Notes: a model not told the origin generated them from the letters alone. DNA of 16,003 bases from Sulfurospirillum sp. (GCA_003978455.1 QNZT01000049.1:1-16003), one strand, 5' to 3'. Positions 1 through 7,757 are shown, counted from the stretch's first letter. Numbers and translations: made by a program.

Positions 1-177
1 GCGGAGATCGGAGAAAAATTTGAAAAGATCTTTATCACAGAGCTGAACCAGATAGGTCAGTACACTGAAGAGATCGAAAGAATCACGGGAAGAAAAGATT
101 TCGCAACACTCAGAACTGCGAATGGTAGACCGATTCCACCTATGGATATGGTAGCAAAAGTGAAGGAGATGTTCTAA
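1..177 (+). CDS. oorA: 2-oxoglutarate:acceptor oxidoreductase, alpha subunit (C-terminal 58 residues, 5' truncated)
   Basis: The reading frame is open from base 1 and ends at TAA 175-177, so only the last 58 residues of a longer protein are visible. The tail (…TELNQIGQYTEEIER… to …MDMVAKVKEMF) looks like the C-terminus of OorA/KorA. This subunit carries part of the catalytic core that interconverts 2-oxoglutarate plus CoA with succinyl-CoA plus CO2, using ferredoxin or flavodoxin. The identification rests mainly on position: the stop codon overlaps the oorB start by one base (TAATG), and oorB and oorC follow in the Campylobacterota oorDABC order. oorD, the small ferredoxin-like subunit, would lie upstream of the window. 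The fragment itself has no catalytic motif. Confidence 0.78.
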   Translation, partial: AEIGEKFEKIFITELNQIGQYTEEIERITGRKDFATLRTANGRPIPPMDMVAKVKEMF

Positions 178-1022
178 TGGCGTTTAATTATGATGAGTAT
201 TTAAGAACGGATAAGATGCCGACACTCTGGTGTTGGGGATGCGGTGATGGTGTGATTTTGAAAGCATTCATCAGAGCAGTGGATAAACTGGGCTGGAATA
301 TGGACGATGTCTGTGTGGTTTCCGGTATCGGTTGTTCGGGAAGATTCTCTTCTTATATCAACTGCAACACGGTACACACCACACACGGTCGTGTCGTTGC
401 GTATGCGACAGGTATCAAACTGGCAAATCCTGACAAGCACGTTATCATGGTAACGGGTGACGGTGATGGTCTGGCGATCGGCGGTAACCATACGATCCAC
501 GGATGCAGAAGAAATATCGACTTGAATCATATCCTGATCAATAACTTCATCTACGGTCTGACAAACTCCCAGACAAGTCCAACGACACCGCAGGGTATGT
601 GGACGGTAACGATGCAGTACGGTAATATCGATCCGACATTTGATGCCTGTAAACTGGCGGAGGGTGCGGGTGCGACCTTTATCGCAAGAGAATCGGTCAC
701 TGAGCCGAAACGTATCGAAAAAACGTTTGTCAAAGGGTTCCAGCACAAAGGGTACTCTTTCTTTGATATCTTCTCCAACTGCCACATCAACCTCGGACGT
801 AAAAACAAGATGGGTGAAGCGATGGATAATCTCGAGTGGATCGATAACAGAACCGTCGGGAAAAAGAAATATGACAACATGAGTGAAGAGGAGCGTAAAG
901 GTCTTTTCCCGACAGGTGTCCTTGTTGAGAAAGAGCAGCCTGAGTATTGTGAACTTTATGATAAAGTTATCGAAGCGGCACAGGGTAAAGCTCCGAAACT
1001 CACCACAAAGGATTTCGAATGA
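177..1022 (+). CDS. oorB: 2-oxoglutarate:acceptor oxidoreductase, beta (TPP-binding) subunit
   Basis: A 281-residue protein, the usual length for OorB. It binds thiamine diphosphate and a 4Fe-4S cluster in the cytoplasmic complex that makes or uses 2-oxoglutarate. In the oxidative TCA cycle this makes succinyl-CoA; in the reductive TCA cycle of autotrophic relatives it runs as 2-oxoglutarate synthase. Visible motifs are the CWGCG pair C19/C22, a third cysteine C53 (GIGCSGR), and a fourth C202 (FSNCH), matching the four cluster ligands of 2-oxoacid:ferredoxin oxidoreductase beta subunits. HGRVVAYATG lies at 70-79. The TPP/Mg motif starts at GDGDG (94-98) and ends at the NN pair (122-123) followed by YGLT. 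The ATG overlaps the oorA stop, and the end overlaps the oorC start (ATGA), so translation is coupled. The direction of catalysis cannot be read from the sequence. Confidence 0.97.
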   Translation: MAFNYDEYLRTDKMPTLWCWGCGDGVILKAFIRAVDKLGWNMDDVCVVSGIGCSGRFSSYINCNTVHTTHGRVVAYATGIKLANPDKHVIMVTGDGDGLAIGGNHTIHGCRRNIDLNHILINNFIYGLTNSQTSPTTPQGMWTVTMQYGNIDPTFDACKLAEGAGATFIARESVTEPKRIEKTFVKGFQHKGYSFFDIFSNCHINLGRKNKMGEAMDNLEWIDNRTVGKKKYDNMSEEERKGLFPTGVLVEKEQPEYCELYDKVIEAAQGKAPKLTTKDFE

Positions 1023-1606
1023 GAAGACAACTTAGATTTACAGGTGTAGGCGGGCAGGGTGTACTGCTCGCGGGAGAGATTCTGGCAGCTGCGAAAATCG
1101 CCGAGGGTGGATACGGTGTCAAAGCGGCAACCTATACGTCTCAGGTGCGTGGTGGACCGACAGTGGTGGATATCCTGCTCGATGACAAAGAGATTCTGTT
1201 CCCGTATGCCATCGACGGAGAGATCGAGTTTATGCTCTCTGTGGCGCAGATAAGTTACGATCAGTTCAAAAACGGTGTGAAAGAGGGCGGCATCATCGTG
1301 GTCGATCCCGATCTGGTACACCCTTCCGACGAAGATCGTAAAAAATGGAAGATCTATGAGATTCCCATCATCCGTATCGCAAAATACGAAGTCGGAAATG
1401 TGGTTACACAGTCTGTCGTTGCACTTGCGATCGCAGTAGAGATGACACATGTCATGGATCTAGACGAAGTACTTGAAGCGATGAAGAAAAAAGTTCCGCC
1501 GAAAGTGCTTGAGAAAAATATCAAAGCGTGGGAACTCGGAGTCGAGTATGCCAAGCGTGCACTTGCAGGTGAAAATCTGGCTGATCTGGAGATCGGTGCG
1601 TGTTAA
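1019..1606 (+). CDS. oorC: 2-oxoglutarate:acceptor oxidoreductase, gamma subunit
   Basis: A 195-residue gamma domain protein of the pyruvate/2-oxoacid:ferredoxin oxidoreductase family. The N-terminus RFTGVGGQGVLLAGEILA (glycine-rich G9-x-GGQG loop) and the following TYTSQVRGGPT segment are the hallmark of OorC/KorC subunits. The start overlaps the oorB stop as ATGA (1019-1022), consistent with coupled translation and fixed stoichiometry of the complex. It ends at TAA 1604-1606 and a hairpin follows after about 10 bases, so this is probably the last gene of the oor operon. Length and motifs are normal and nothing looks damaged. Confidence 0.96.
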   Translation: MRRQLRFTGVGGQGVLLAGEILAAAKIAEGGYGVKAATYTSQVRGGPTVVDILLDDKEILFPYAIDGEIEFMLSVAQISYDQFKNGVKEGGIIVVDPDLVHPSDEDRKKWKIYEIPIIRIAKYEVGNVVTQSVVALAIAVEMTHVMDLDEVLEAMKKKVPPKVLEKNIKAWELGVEYAKRALAGENLADLEIGAC

Positions 1607-1615
1607 TCTGACAGC

Positions 1616-1648
1616 AAGAAGAGCCTATAATCTATACAGGCTCTTCTT
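1616..1648 (+). terminator. Hairpin terminator after the oor operon
   Basis: An 11-bp perfect stem, AAGAAGAGCCT (1616-1626) pairing with AGGCTCTTCTT (1638-1648), with an 11-base loop, starting 10 bases after the oorC stop. There is no clean U-tract directly after the stem. The following 30 bases are pyrimidine-rich and contain an eight-T run at 1668-1675. It is probably an imperfect intrinsic terminator that separates the oor genes from the next transcription unit. Confidence 0.7.
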
Positions 1649-1677
1649 CATCTTCACTATCTTTCACTTTTTTTTGG

Positions 1678-1712
1678 TACAATAATAGCAAAATAGAAAA
1701 CTAAAAAAGGGA
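1678..1712 (+). promoter_or_regulatory. Putative promoter and Shine-Dalgarno for the YcjX-like gene
   Basis: Downstream of the T-run is TACAAT (1678-1683), a plausible sigma-70 -10 element of the phylum, where -35 boxes are often weak. AAGGGA (1707-1712) then lies four bases before the TTG codon at 1717. The ribosome site is what selects TTG as the start. The promoter is inferred from sequence only. Confidence 0.45.
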
Positions 1713-1716
1713 ATCG

Positions 1717-3081
1717 TTGCTGAGCTTTATCAAAGATATTGAACTTCCTTTTAAAATTCCCACACCTGACAAAACGATCAAAATCGCGGTCACCGGTCTG
1801 AGCCGGAGCGGCAAAACGGTCTTTCTGACTTCGTTTATCAACCAGTTGATCGCCAACGACAAACTTCCCTATCTCAATGAAAAACTGAAACGCCCTTTTG
1901 TGGCGCGACTGCTGCCTCCCGACAGTGTCTATGTCCGTTTTGATTACTACAGCAAGATCAAAGCGTTTCGCCTTAAAGACCCCAAATGGCCCAAAGCGAC
2001 CAAATCGGTCAGCAAAACGACGCTACAACTGGAGTTCAAAAGTGAGTATGCCTTTTTGGAAAACCAGATTGTCAATATCGAACTGATCGATTATCCGGGA
2101 GAGTGGCTGCTCGATCTTTCGATGCTGGAACAGAGTTATGCGCAGTGGTCTGAAGAGATGCTCTCACTCGCCCATGAACCAAAACGTCATCCGATGGCAA
2201 AAGAGTGGCTTGCTTTTACGGAGGGTATCGATCTCTACCGCAGAAACAGCGATGAAGAGGTGGAAGAGGTTTTACATGACCACTACACCGAATATCTGAA
2301 ACGATTGCATTACCAGGGCTACTCTTTTGTACAGCCGGGGCGCTTTTTGGAACCGGGAGATATGCAGGACGATCCGCTGCTGCGTTTCTGTCCTCTGCCT
2401 GCGCCTTTATCAGGTGAGCCGCATCCTGATTCGGTCTATGCACAGTTTGAACAGCGGTATGAGCAGTATATTCAGGAAGTTGTCAAACGTCTCTATCTGG
2501 AGCATTTTCAGGCCTTTGATACACAGATTATCTTGATAGATCTGTTGAAAACGATGGAGCACGGATATGATGTCTTTGAAGATATGCATCTGAGTTTCAA
2601 ACATATCCTCAAATCGTTCACCTACGGCAGCAACAATATCCTGACGCGGTTCTTCAAACCGGAGATCAATCAGGTGATTTTCGCGGCGACCAAAGCGGAT
2701 CATCTGCCGCAGTCACAGCATAATCGCTACAAACGTCTTCTGGAAGAGATGATCTGGGATCTGAAAAAGGAGCTGGATGTACGGCATATCGATACCGAAG
2801 CGACGGTGTTTGCTGCTGTGAAAAGCACACGGGATGTCAAAGCGAAGATCAACGGCAAAGAGGTGGATTGTATCCGGGGGATTGTTGAAGGAGAACTTGA
2901 ACCTTCGACCCATTTCCCCGGTATGCTGCCGCAGAGTTATCATGATGAAAACTTTTTGAGAAAGGGCGATTTTCATCTGACAAAATTTAAGCCTATCTCT
3001 TTTCCGCTCAGAGATACACGGGCGGTGGAGCATATCCGCATGGATAAACTGATCTATAGTATATTGAAGGATCGTGTATGA
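1717..3081 (+). CDS. ycjX: YcjX-family (DUF463) P-loop nucleotide-binding protein
   Basis: A 454-residue protein, close to the roughly 465 residues of E. coli YcjX. It has a Walker A loop GLSRSGKT (27-34), a G3-like DYPGEW (125-130) and a TKAD (325-328) resembling the guanine-specificity motif of GTPases, so GTP binding is plausible. No membrane segment is visible. The start is TTG, supported by AAGGGA four bases upstream; no in-frame ATG lies near the conserved N-terminus. In E. coli the homologue sits in the ycjXF pair of the phage-shock (Psp) stress regulon, and its biochemical role is not settled. Here the stop codon overlaps the start of a YcjF-like gene (ATGA), reproducing that pair. 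The family call is firm; a Psp connection is only by analogy. Confidence 0.91.
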   Translation: MLSFIKDIELPFKIPTPDKTIKIAVTGLSRSGKTVFLTSFINQLIANDKLPYLNEKLKRPFVARLLPPDSVYVRFDYYSKIKAFRLKDPKWPKATKSVSKTTLQLEFKSEYAFLENQIVNIELIDYPGEWLLDLSMLEQSYAQWSEEMLSLAHEPKRHPMAKEWLAFTEGIDLYRRNSDEEVEEVLHDHYTEYLKRLHYQGYSFVQPGRFLEPGDMQDDPLLRFCPLPAPLSGEPHPDSVYAQFEQRYEQYIQEVVKRLYLEHFQAFDTQIILIDLLKTMEHGYDVFEDMHLSFKHILKSFTYGSNNILTRFFKPEINQVIFAATKADHLPQSQHNRYKRLLEEMIWDLKKELDVRHIDTEATVFAAVKSTRDVKAKINGKEVDCIRGIVEGELEPSTHFPGMLPQSYHDENFLRKGDFHLTKFKPISFPLRDTRAVEHIRMDKLIYSILKDRV

Positions 3082-4094
3082 AGCGTATTAAACCTGGAAG
3101 AATAGATGATGATTTTGTAGAAGAAGAGCAAGAGGTTGTGCAGGAGAAGATGAAACCTGTCCAGGTAGATGAAAAAGAGGTTGTAGAGGAGATTGTCGAA
3201 GAGGAGAAGAAGCGGCTGACGATCCTCAAGGGGATGAGTACGTTTGCCAAAAAGAGCGCGATCGTACTTGGGCTTATCACAGGTATTGTCCTCATCGGTG
3301 CCATCTACGACGCTTTCTATTCCGCCTCTTCGATGCTGACCAATGCCCCTGTGCTGGGTGTGGTTTATATAGTGATGATATTTGCGCTTATAGGGATACT
3401 TGGGTACGGTATCTTCAAAGAGATGATCGGATACCGCAAGATCAAACGCATCGATAAGATTCAGGAAGAGGCGAAACGCATGACGACACGAAGGGGTAAA
3501 AATGCCAGGGTTTTTGCGCAAAAGATCATCGCCATGTACCGAGATCATGAAGATCCGGAGATACGCGAAGATGTCGAAGCATTCGCCCGGGAACTCCCCT
3601 CTCTGATGGATGATGAGATCATGCAGCGGCTGGAGGATAGGGTACTTGCTCCGATGGATGAGAAAGCCAAAAGTATCATCGCAAAGTATGCCAACCAGAC
3701 GGCGATCTCTACGGCGATCAGCCCCGTTGCGGTGATCGATGCTGTTTTGATTTTGTCCAGAAGCCATGTGATGATTAAGGAGATCGCAAAAGTGTACAAC
3801 CTCCGACCCAATCTGATGGGAGAGTTTGCACTGGTCAAACGTGTCTTTGTCAATCTCGCTTTTGCCGGTGTGACGGATATCATGATCAACCACTCTCATG
3901 ATATCCTGGGTGCTTCGGTGCTCTCCAAAGTCTCCGCACACGGCGCACAGGGTGTCGCCAACGGTATTTTGACCGCGAGGGTAGGGCTCAGTACGCTTCG
4001 TGCATGTCGTCCGGTAGCGCTGACCAAAAAGCAGGACGGTTTTTTCAAAAATCTTTTCAAAATGATTTCAAAATCACTTTTTTCATCTAAATAA
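3078..4094 (+). CDS. ycjF: YcjF-like (DUF697) inner-membrane protein
   Basis: A 338-residue protein; E. coli YcjF is about 353. The N-terminal ~50 residues are strongly acidic (runs of E and V). Two membrane segments follow at about 60-82 (KSAIVLGLITGIVLIGAIY) and 91-113 (PVLGVVYIVMIFALIGILGY). After a charged, probably cytoplasmic helical stretch comes a DUF697-type C-terminal region (about 205-320) with a third moderately hydrophobic helix near ISPVAVIDAVLI. The start overlaps the upstream YcjX-like stop, so the two are co-translated and probably act together at the membrane. The function is unknown beyond association with envelope stress in gammaproteobacteria. The end is Lys-rich (SKSLFSSK). 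Confidence 0.87.
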   Translation: MKRIKPGRIDDDFVEEEQEVVQEKMKPVQVDEKEVVEEIVEEEKKRLTILKGMSTFAKKSAIVLGLITGIVLIGAIYDAFYSASSMLTNAPVLGVVYIVMIFALIGILGYGIFKEMIGYRKIKRIDKIQEEAKRMTTRRGKNARVFAQKIIAMYRDHEDPEIREDVEAFARELPSLMDDEIMQRLEDRVLAPMDEKAKSIIAKYANQTAISTAISPVAVIDAVLILSRSHVMIKEIAKVYNLRPNLMGEFALVKRVFVNLAFAGVTDIMINHSHDILGASVLSKVSAHGAQGVANGILTARVGLSTLRACRPVALTKKQDGFFKNLFKMISKSLFSSK

Positions 4095-4101
4095 TAACAA
4101 C

Positions 4102-4144
4102 TTTTGTCCGATATATGGTCTAAGAAGACTATATAAGGACAAAA
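4102..4144 (+). promoter_or_regulatory. Long hairpin/palindrome covering the ribosome binding site of the next gene
   Basis: TTTTGTCC (4102-4109) pairs with GGACAAAA (4137-4144), and TATATGGTCT (4112-4121) pairs with AGACTATATA (4126-4135). That makes 18 pairs (one G-U) with a GA/A internal loop and an AAGA tetraloop. The only Shine-Dalgarno for the GTG start at 4146, AAGGA (4135-4139), lies in the 3' arm. There is no T-run after it, so it is not an intrinsic terminator. It could be an mRNA switch that hides the ribosome site, or a DNA operator; the sequence alone does not decide. Confidence 0.72.
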
Positions 4145-4145
4145 A

Positions 4146-5702
4146 GTGACATTGGAAACCCATAACAATCTCATGAACCGAGAGCAGAATATAGACCATA
4201 AACCGCACGAAGCAAAGCATAATGTGTTGGTCATCACGCAAAACGAGATCGAGCTGGCGCTTGTTAAAACAGTACTTGAGGGTGCGCAAAAGTATAAAAT
4301 ATACGAAGCTGGCAATTTGAAAACTGCTTTTAAAATCGCATCTCATCTCGATATCGATCTGATTATCGTTGATGATAAACTACCGACGGCAGAAGGGTTT
4401 GCGATCATCGATAAACTCAACCAGCGCAAACTTTTAAAAGAGGTTCCCAAACTGCTGCTCATCTCCAGCTCTTTTCAAAAAGAGCGCTACAATTCGTATC
4501 GTGATATCAATCTCGACTTTATACGCAAACCTGTCGATCCTGTGATGTTGCAGGCAAGGGTCAATACGCTCTTTACAAATATGCACAAACACCTCCGCCA
4601 CTCGGTTTTCGAAGCGTTTCTCGACACAAAGCTACAGGAAGCGAAAGAGTTTTTGGGTATCTATAAAAGTTTTCTTGATGTCGATGAAAATATTCTCTTT
4701 ATCTACGACAAAAAACAGAACAGAGTGGTAGAGGGGAACAAAGTCTTTATGCGCTTTTTTGAAGATGTGGAAGATGTAAACAAAGTACTGCAAAGGCGTC
4801 GCCTCTTTCAAAAATATATCCCGTATCAGGAAGATGCCAACTATCTCAACCACTACGATTTTAAAGAGTGGTCTGAGATAGCGGGGATGAGTGATGATTT
4901 TCGTTTTGCATTGAGAATTGAAAAGGAGGGTACGCACTATTCGTTTACAGTGCTTACAAAGCGTGTAGAGATCAGTGATCAGGAGATGTATGTCGTCAAG
5001 CTTTTGAATAACCAGAACTATCTGCCTGTGCAAAATGAAAGTTTCGTCGATGAGAAGATGCGCAGCGAAATCAACAATGAACTGAGCAGGATCAAAGAGG
5101 AGATCTCTCTGGATGGGAAGGTGCGTTCCTATAAACGTATCAACTACAGCCTGCGAAAGATATCCGAGATCGTCAATGGACAAGTTCATGAAGATGTATG
5201 GAGAGATGAAGAAGGGTCGCTGCATCTTGTCAATGCCTATTTTATAGTTGCGTCACTTCTGAAAAACTACTCCAGTTACAAAACCCTCTATCTCAACGGT
5301 ACTCTGGTAGATCGACACCTTGAAGAGAATCAGGAAGAGATCTATGTTCGTATCGATCCGAATGCACTTTATGATACGGTTAAAGGGATTATCGACAGTT
5401 ATTTTACTGCACTTGTAGAGTATGACAAACGCAGAATCAGAATCGATCTCTATCGTCATGATGATGAACTGATGATAGAGATACGTGCAAGTGAACGAAG
5501 AGAGTTTCCAAAAAAAGAGTCGTCGATTATAGGAAAACTGCTCAAAAAAGAGGATTTGCGCTTCTCAGAAAACGATGAATCGGATATCCTTCCAAAAAAT
5601 GTACAGCAGGCTATCGCAGTGCTGAATGCTAATGTAAAGCACTTTTCCGCAGATGGTGACACTGTTTTTCTAGTTAAAATTCCACTTTTGGAAAAAAGTT
5701 AA
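4146..5702 (+). CDS. Receiver-like / PAS-like / degenerate HATPase-like signalling protein
   Basis: A 518-residue soluble protein, starting at GTG with AAGGA 6 bases upstream (an in-frame ATG at codon 10 is the alternative). Residues ~26-145 fold-match a response-regulator receiver: D76 (VDDKLP) at the phosphoacceptor position, S107 and K128 (RKP) at the switch and lysine positions. The acidic pair after the first strand is replaced by T31-Q32, which would impair Mg2+ binding. Residues ~178-295 (from ENILFIYDK) look PAS-like. The C-terminal ~120 residues (D404 of RIDPNALYD, then DELMIEIRAS, ending DTVFLVKIPL) follow the strand/helix order of a histidine kinase ATPase domain, but lack the N-box Asn and the DxGxG and GxGL motifs. 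It lies 81 bp upstream of a FIST kinase. I infer a scaffold or allosteric partner, not an active kinase. Confidence 0.84.
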   Translation: MTLETHNNLMNREQNIDHKPHEAKHNVLVITQNEIELALVKTVLEGAQKYKIYEAGNLKTAFKIASHLDIDLIIVDDKLPTAEGFAIIDKLNQRKLLKEVPKLLLISSSFQKERYNSYRDINLDFIRKPVDPVMLQARVNTLFTNMHKHLRHSVFEAFLDTKLQEAKEFLGIYKSFLDVDENILFIYDKKQNRVVEGNKVFMRFFEDVEDVNKVLQRRRLFQKYIPYQEDANYLNHYDFKEWSEIAGMSDDFRFALRIEKEGTHYSFTVLTKRVEISDQEMYVVKLLNNQNYLPVQNESFVDEKMRSEINNELSRIKEEISLDGKVRSYKRINYSLRKISEIVNGQVHEDVWRDEEGSLHLVNAYFIVASLLKNYSSYKTLYLNGTLVDRHLEENQEEIYVRIDPNALYDTVKGIIDSYFTALVEYDKRRIRIDLYRHDDELMIEIRASERREFPKKESSIIGKLLKKEDLRFSENDESDILPKNVQQAIAVLNANVKHFSADGDTVFLVKIPLLEKS

Positions 5703-5733
5703 TTAATTTAGCTTTTTATTATAAAAAATTTAA

Positions 5734-5779
5734 TACAATAGTCTTTTAGTATAGTATTTTTAACTTCAAGGCTATTGTA
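5734..5779 (+). promoter_or_regulatory. Inverted repeat spanning the promoter-like and ribosome-site region of the FIST kinase gene
   Basis: TACAATAGTCTT (5734-5745) is complementary to AAGGCTATTGTA (5768-5779), 12 pairs with one G-U, across a 22-base spacer. The spacer contains TATAGTAT (5750-5757), a -10-like sequence. The 3' arm contains AAGG (5768-5771), the best Shine-Dalgarno candidate for the ATG at 5784, though its 12-base spacing is long. It may be an operator flanking a promoter, or a hairpin in a read-through transcript. It resembles the previous gene's leader in hiding the ribosome site. Confidence 0.5.
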
Positions 5780-5783
5780 AGAG

Positions 5784-7757
5784 ATGCAGACATATAATTT
5801 ACGCTACCGCAGTTTGGATAAACTCAAAGAGTATATATTTGAACATGAGATCATCGATTCGACTTCCCTGCTGATCCAGATATTTTCCTATACGATAGAG
5901 ACCGAGAAGCTCGATATATTGCTGCGCCATCTTCATACACTCTTTCCTAGTGCACATATTGTCGGAACGACGACCGATGGAGAGATATTTGACGGGCGTA
6001 TCCTGACCAAAGATATCATGCTCTCCTTTTCGCAGTTCGATCATACAGAAATCAACTCTTATATGCTGCCGCTGGAAAACGAGAGTTTTACTTGTGGACA
6101 GAAACTGGCGCAGAAGATCGTTACCGATACTACCAAAGCGGTCATCCTCTACATCAAATCTCATGAAATCAATGCCCAGCGTTTTCTGGACGGGATGCGC
6201 TCGGTCAAAGGCGATCTACTCATCTCAGGCGCACTGAGCGGAGATCAGGGGAATTTTTCCGGCGGTTATGTATTTCATAAGGTGCAGTCGGGAGAGAACC
6301 ATGCGGTTGCCGTGGCGCTGGATTCAGATAGATTGATTGCGCACAATTACGTGACATCGCAGTGGGAACCGATCGGCAGGGAGTTTGTGATCACCAGGTC
6401 GAAAGAGAACCGGCTGATGAGTGTTGACAAGATGTCCGTAAAAGCGCTCTATGAGAAGTATCTCGGTAAAGAGATCGCATCCAACCTTCCATTGAGCGGA
6501 TTGCAGTTTCCTTTTGTTATCAAAGAGGATGGCTCTTATATCGCACGTACGCCACTCTCTGATCCCAGAGACGGTTCACTGATCTTCGGGGCAGATATGC
6601 CGGAGGGACAAAAGATTCAGATCGGTTTTGCGGATGCGCAGAAGATGATGAAAAATGTCCGCAGGATTCTCGAAGAGGTCAACCAGAAACCTGTTGAAAC
6701 GATCTTTATCTTCGAGTCGGCAGGAAGACGCCGCTTTTTGAAACAGTATGCACACTATGAGATAGAGCCGTTTGCACAGATCGCACCTGTGAGCGGTTTC
6801 TACGGCTACGGTGAATGTGTCACAGATGCCGGGAAACTCTTGTTTATGAACCAGAGTTTTAGCCTGCTTGCCCTCAGCGAAGAGGAGAAGGCACACCCCA
6901 AAGAGTTGATCTATCGTGAGCCGCGTGACGACAACGGCGATCAGCAGATACTCAGGGCGATCAGCAATATCGCCAAGGTCTCTTCGATGGAGTTGCAGGA
7001 GCTGAACCAGAAACTCGAAGAGCGTGTGCGGGAAGAGGTCGCGAAAAATCGTAAAAAAGATAGTATCATGATCCATAACTCCAGACTTGCACAGATGGGA
7101 GAGATGATGAGTCTCATCGCCCACCAGTGGCGTCAGCCCCTCAGTGCGATCAGTGCCACTTCCACCGGTCTTCATGTCAAAATCGAACTCGATAAATATG
7201 ATAAAACCTTTTTCCTCAATGCCCTGGACAAGATCGAAGAGTATGTCAAGCATCTTTCAACAACGGTCAATGACTTCAGCAACTTTTTCAAACCCTCAAA
7301 GCGTACCGAGGAATCCACTGCGGGAGAGATGATAGAGCGTGCGCTTTTTATCATGTCGGCATCACTGCGCAAAAATAGTGTCGATGTCGTCGTAGAAGAC
7401 GGTGCACCTTCAAAGATCAGAACACATACCAACGAAGTGATTCAGGTGCTGATCAATCTGATCAAAAATGCGGAAAATGTCCTGCTTAAACGTAAGATCG
7501 AAAAACCTATCATATCTGTTTCGGCGTACGAAAAAGGGGAGTATCTCTATATCGAGATCTCCGACAATGCCGGAGGTATCGATGAAAAGATCATAGACCA
7601 AATCTTTGAACCCTACTTTACCACCAAAAATGCAGACGATTCGACCGGTCTGGGACTCTATATGTCACGGTTCATCATCGAAGAGAGCTGCGGGGGAGAG
7701 TTGAAGGTTGAAAATGCGAAAGAGGGCGCACGCTTCACGATCAAGCTCAAAAAATGA
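5784..7757 (+). CDS. Soluble FIST-domain sensor histidine kinase
   Basis: A 657-residue cytoplasmic kinase with no signal peptide or membrane segment. Residues ~27-205 match FIST_N (LLIQIFSYTIETEKL, then FPSAHIVGTTTDGEIFDG) and ~215-360 match FIST_C (APVSGFYGYGE near its end). A coiled coil (~400-430) leads to the DHp helix with H447 in AHQWRQPLSAI, a box frequent in Campylobacterota kinases. The ATPase domain is intact: N-box INLIKNAENVL, G1 DNAGGI, F-box FEPYFTTK and G2 STGLGLYMS. FIST domains bind small ligands; some members (NosP) bind haem and sense NO, but the ligand here is unknown. No canonical response regulator is adjacent; the upstream protein has a receiver with an altered metal site. 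The ATG has only a distant AAGG upstream. Confidence 0.95.
   Translation: MQTYNLRYRSLDKLKEYIFEHEIIDSTSLLIQIFSYTIETEKLDILLRHLHTLFPSAHIVGTTTDGEIFDGRILTKDIMLSFSQFDHTEINSYMLPLENESFTCGQKLAQKIVTDTTKAVILYIKSHEINAQRFLDGMRSVKGDLLISGALSGDQGNFSGGYVFHKVQSGENHAVAVALDSDRLIAHNYVTSQWEPIGREFVITRSKENRLMSVDKMSVKALYEKYLGKEIASNLPLSGLQFPFVIKEDGSYIARTPLSDPRDGSLIFGADMPEGQKIQIGFADAQKMMKNVRRILEEVNQKPVETIFIFESAGRRRFLKQYAHYEIEPFAQIAPVSGFYGYGECVTDAGKLLFMNQSFSLLALSEEEKAHPKELIYREPRDDNGDQQILRAISNIAKVSSMELQELNQKLEERVREEVAKNRKKDSIMIHNSRLAQMGEMMSLIAHQWRQPLSAISATSTGLHVKIELDKYDKTFFLNALDKIEEYVKHLSTTVNDFSNFFKPSKRTEESTAGEMIERALFIMSASLRKNSVDVVVEDGAPSKIRTHTNEVIQVLINLIKNAENVLLKRKIEKPIISVSAYEKGEYLYIEISDNAGGIDEKIIDQIFEPYFTTKNADDSTGLGLYMSRFIIEESCGGELKVENAKEGARFTIKLKK

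Noticed and set aside
3054..3941. A 295-codon open frame on the minus strand, antisense to the YcjF-like gene
   Set aside because: It has no recognisable domain and a His/Asp-rich shadow composition, and it sits opposite a gene with coupled start and clear membrane segments.
4102..4144. Intrinsic terminator after the YcjF-like gene
   Set aside because: The stem is AU-rich and is followed by A residues and the start codon, not by a U-tract; its overlap with the ribosome site suggests regulation instead.
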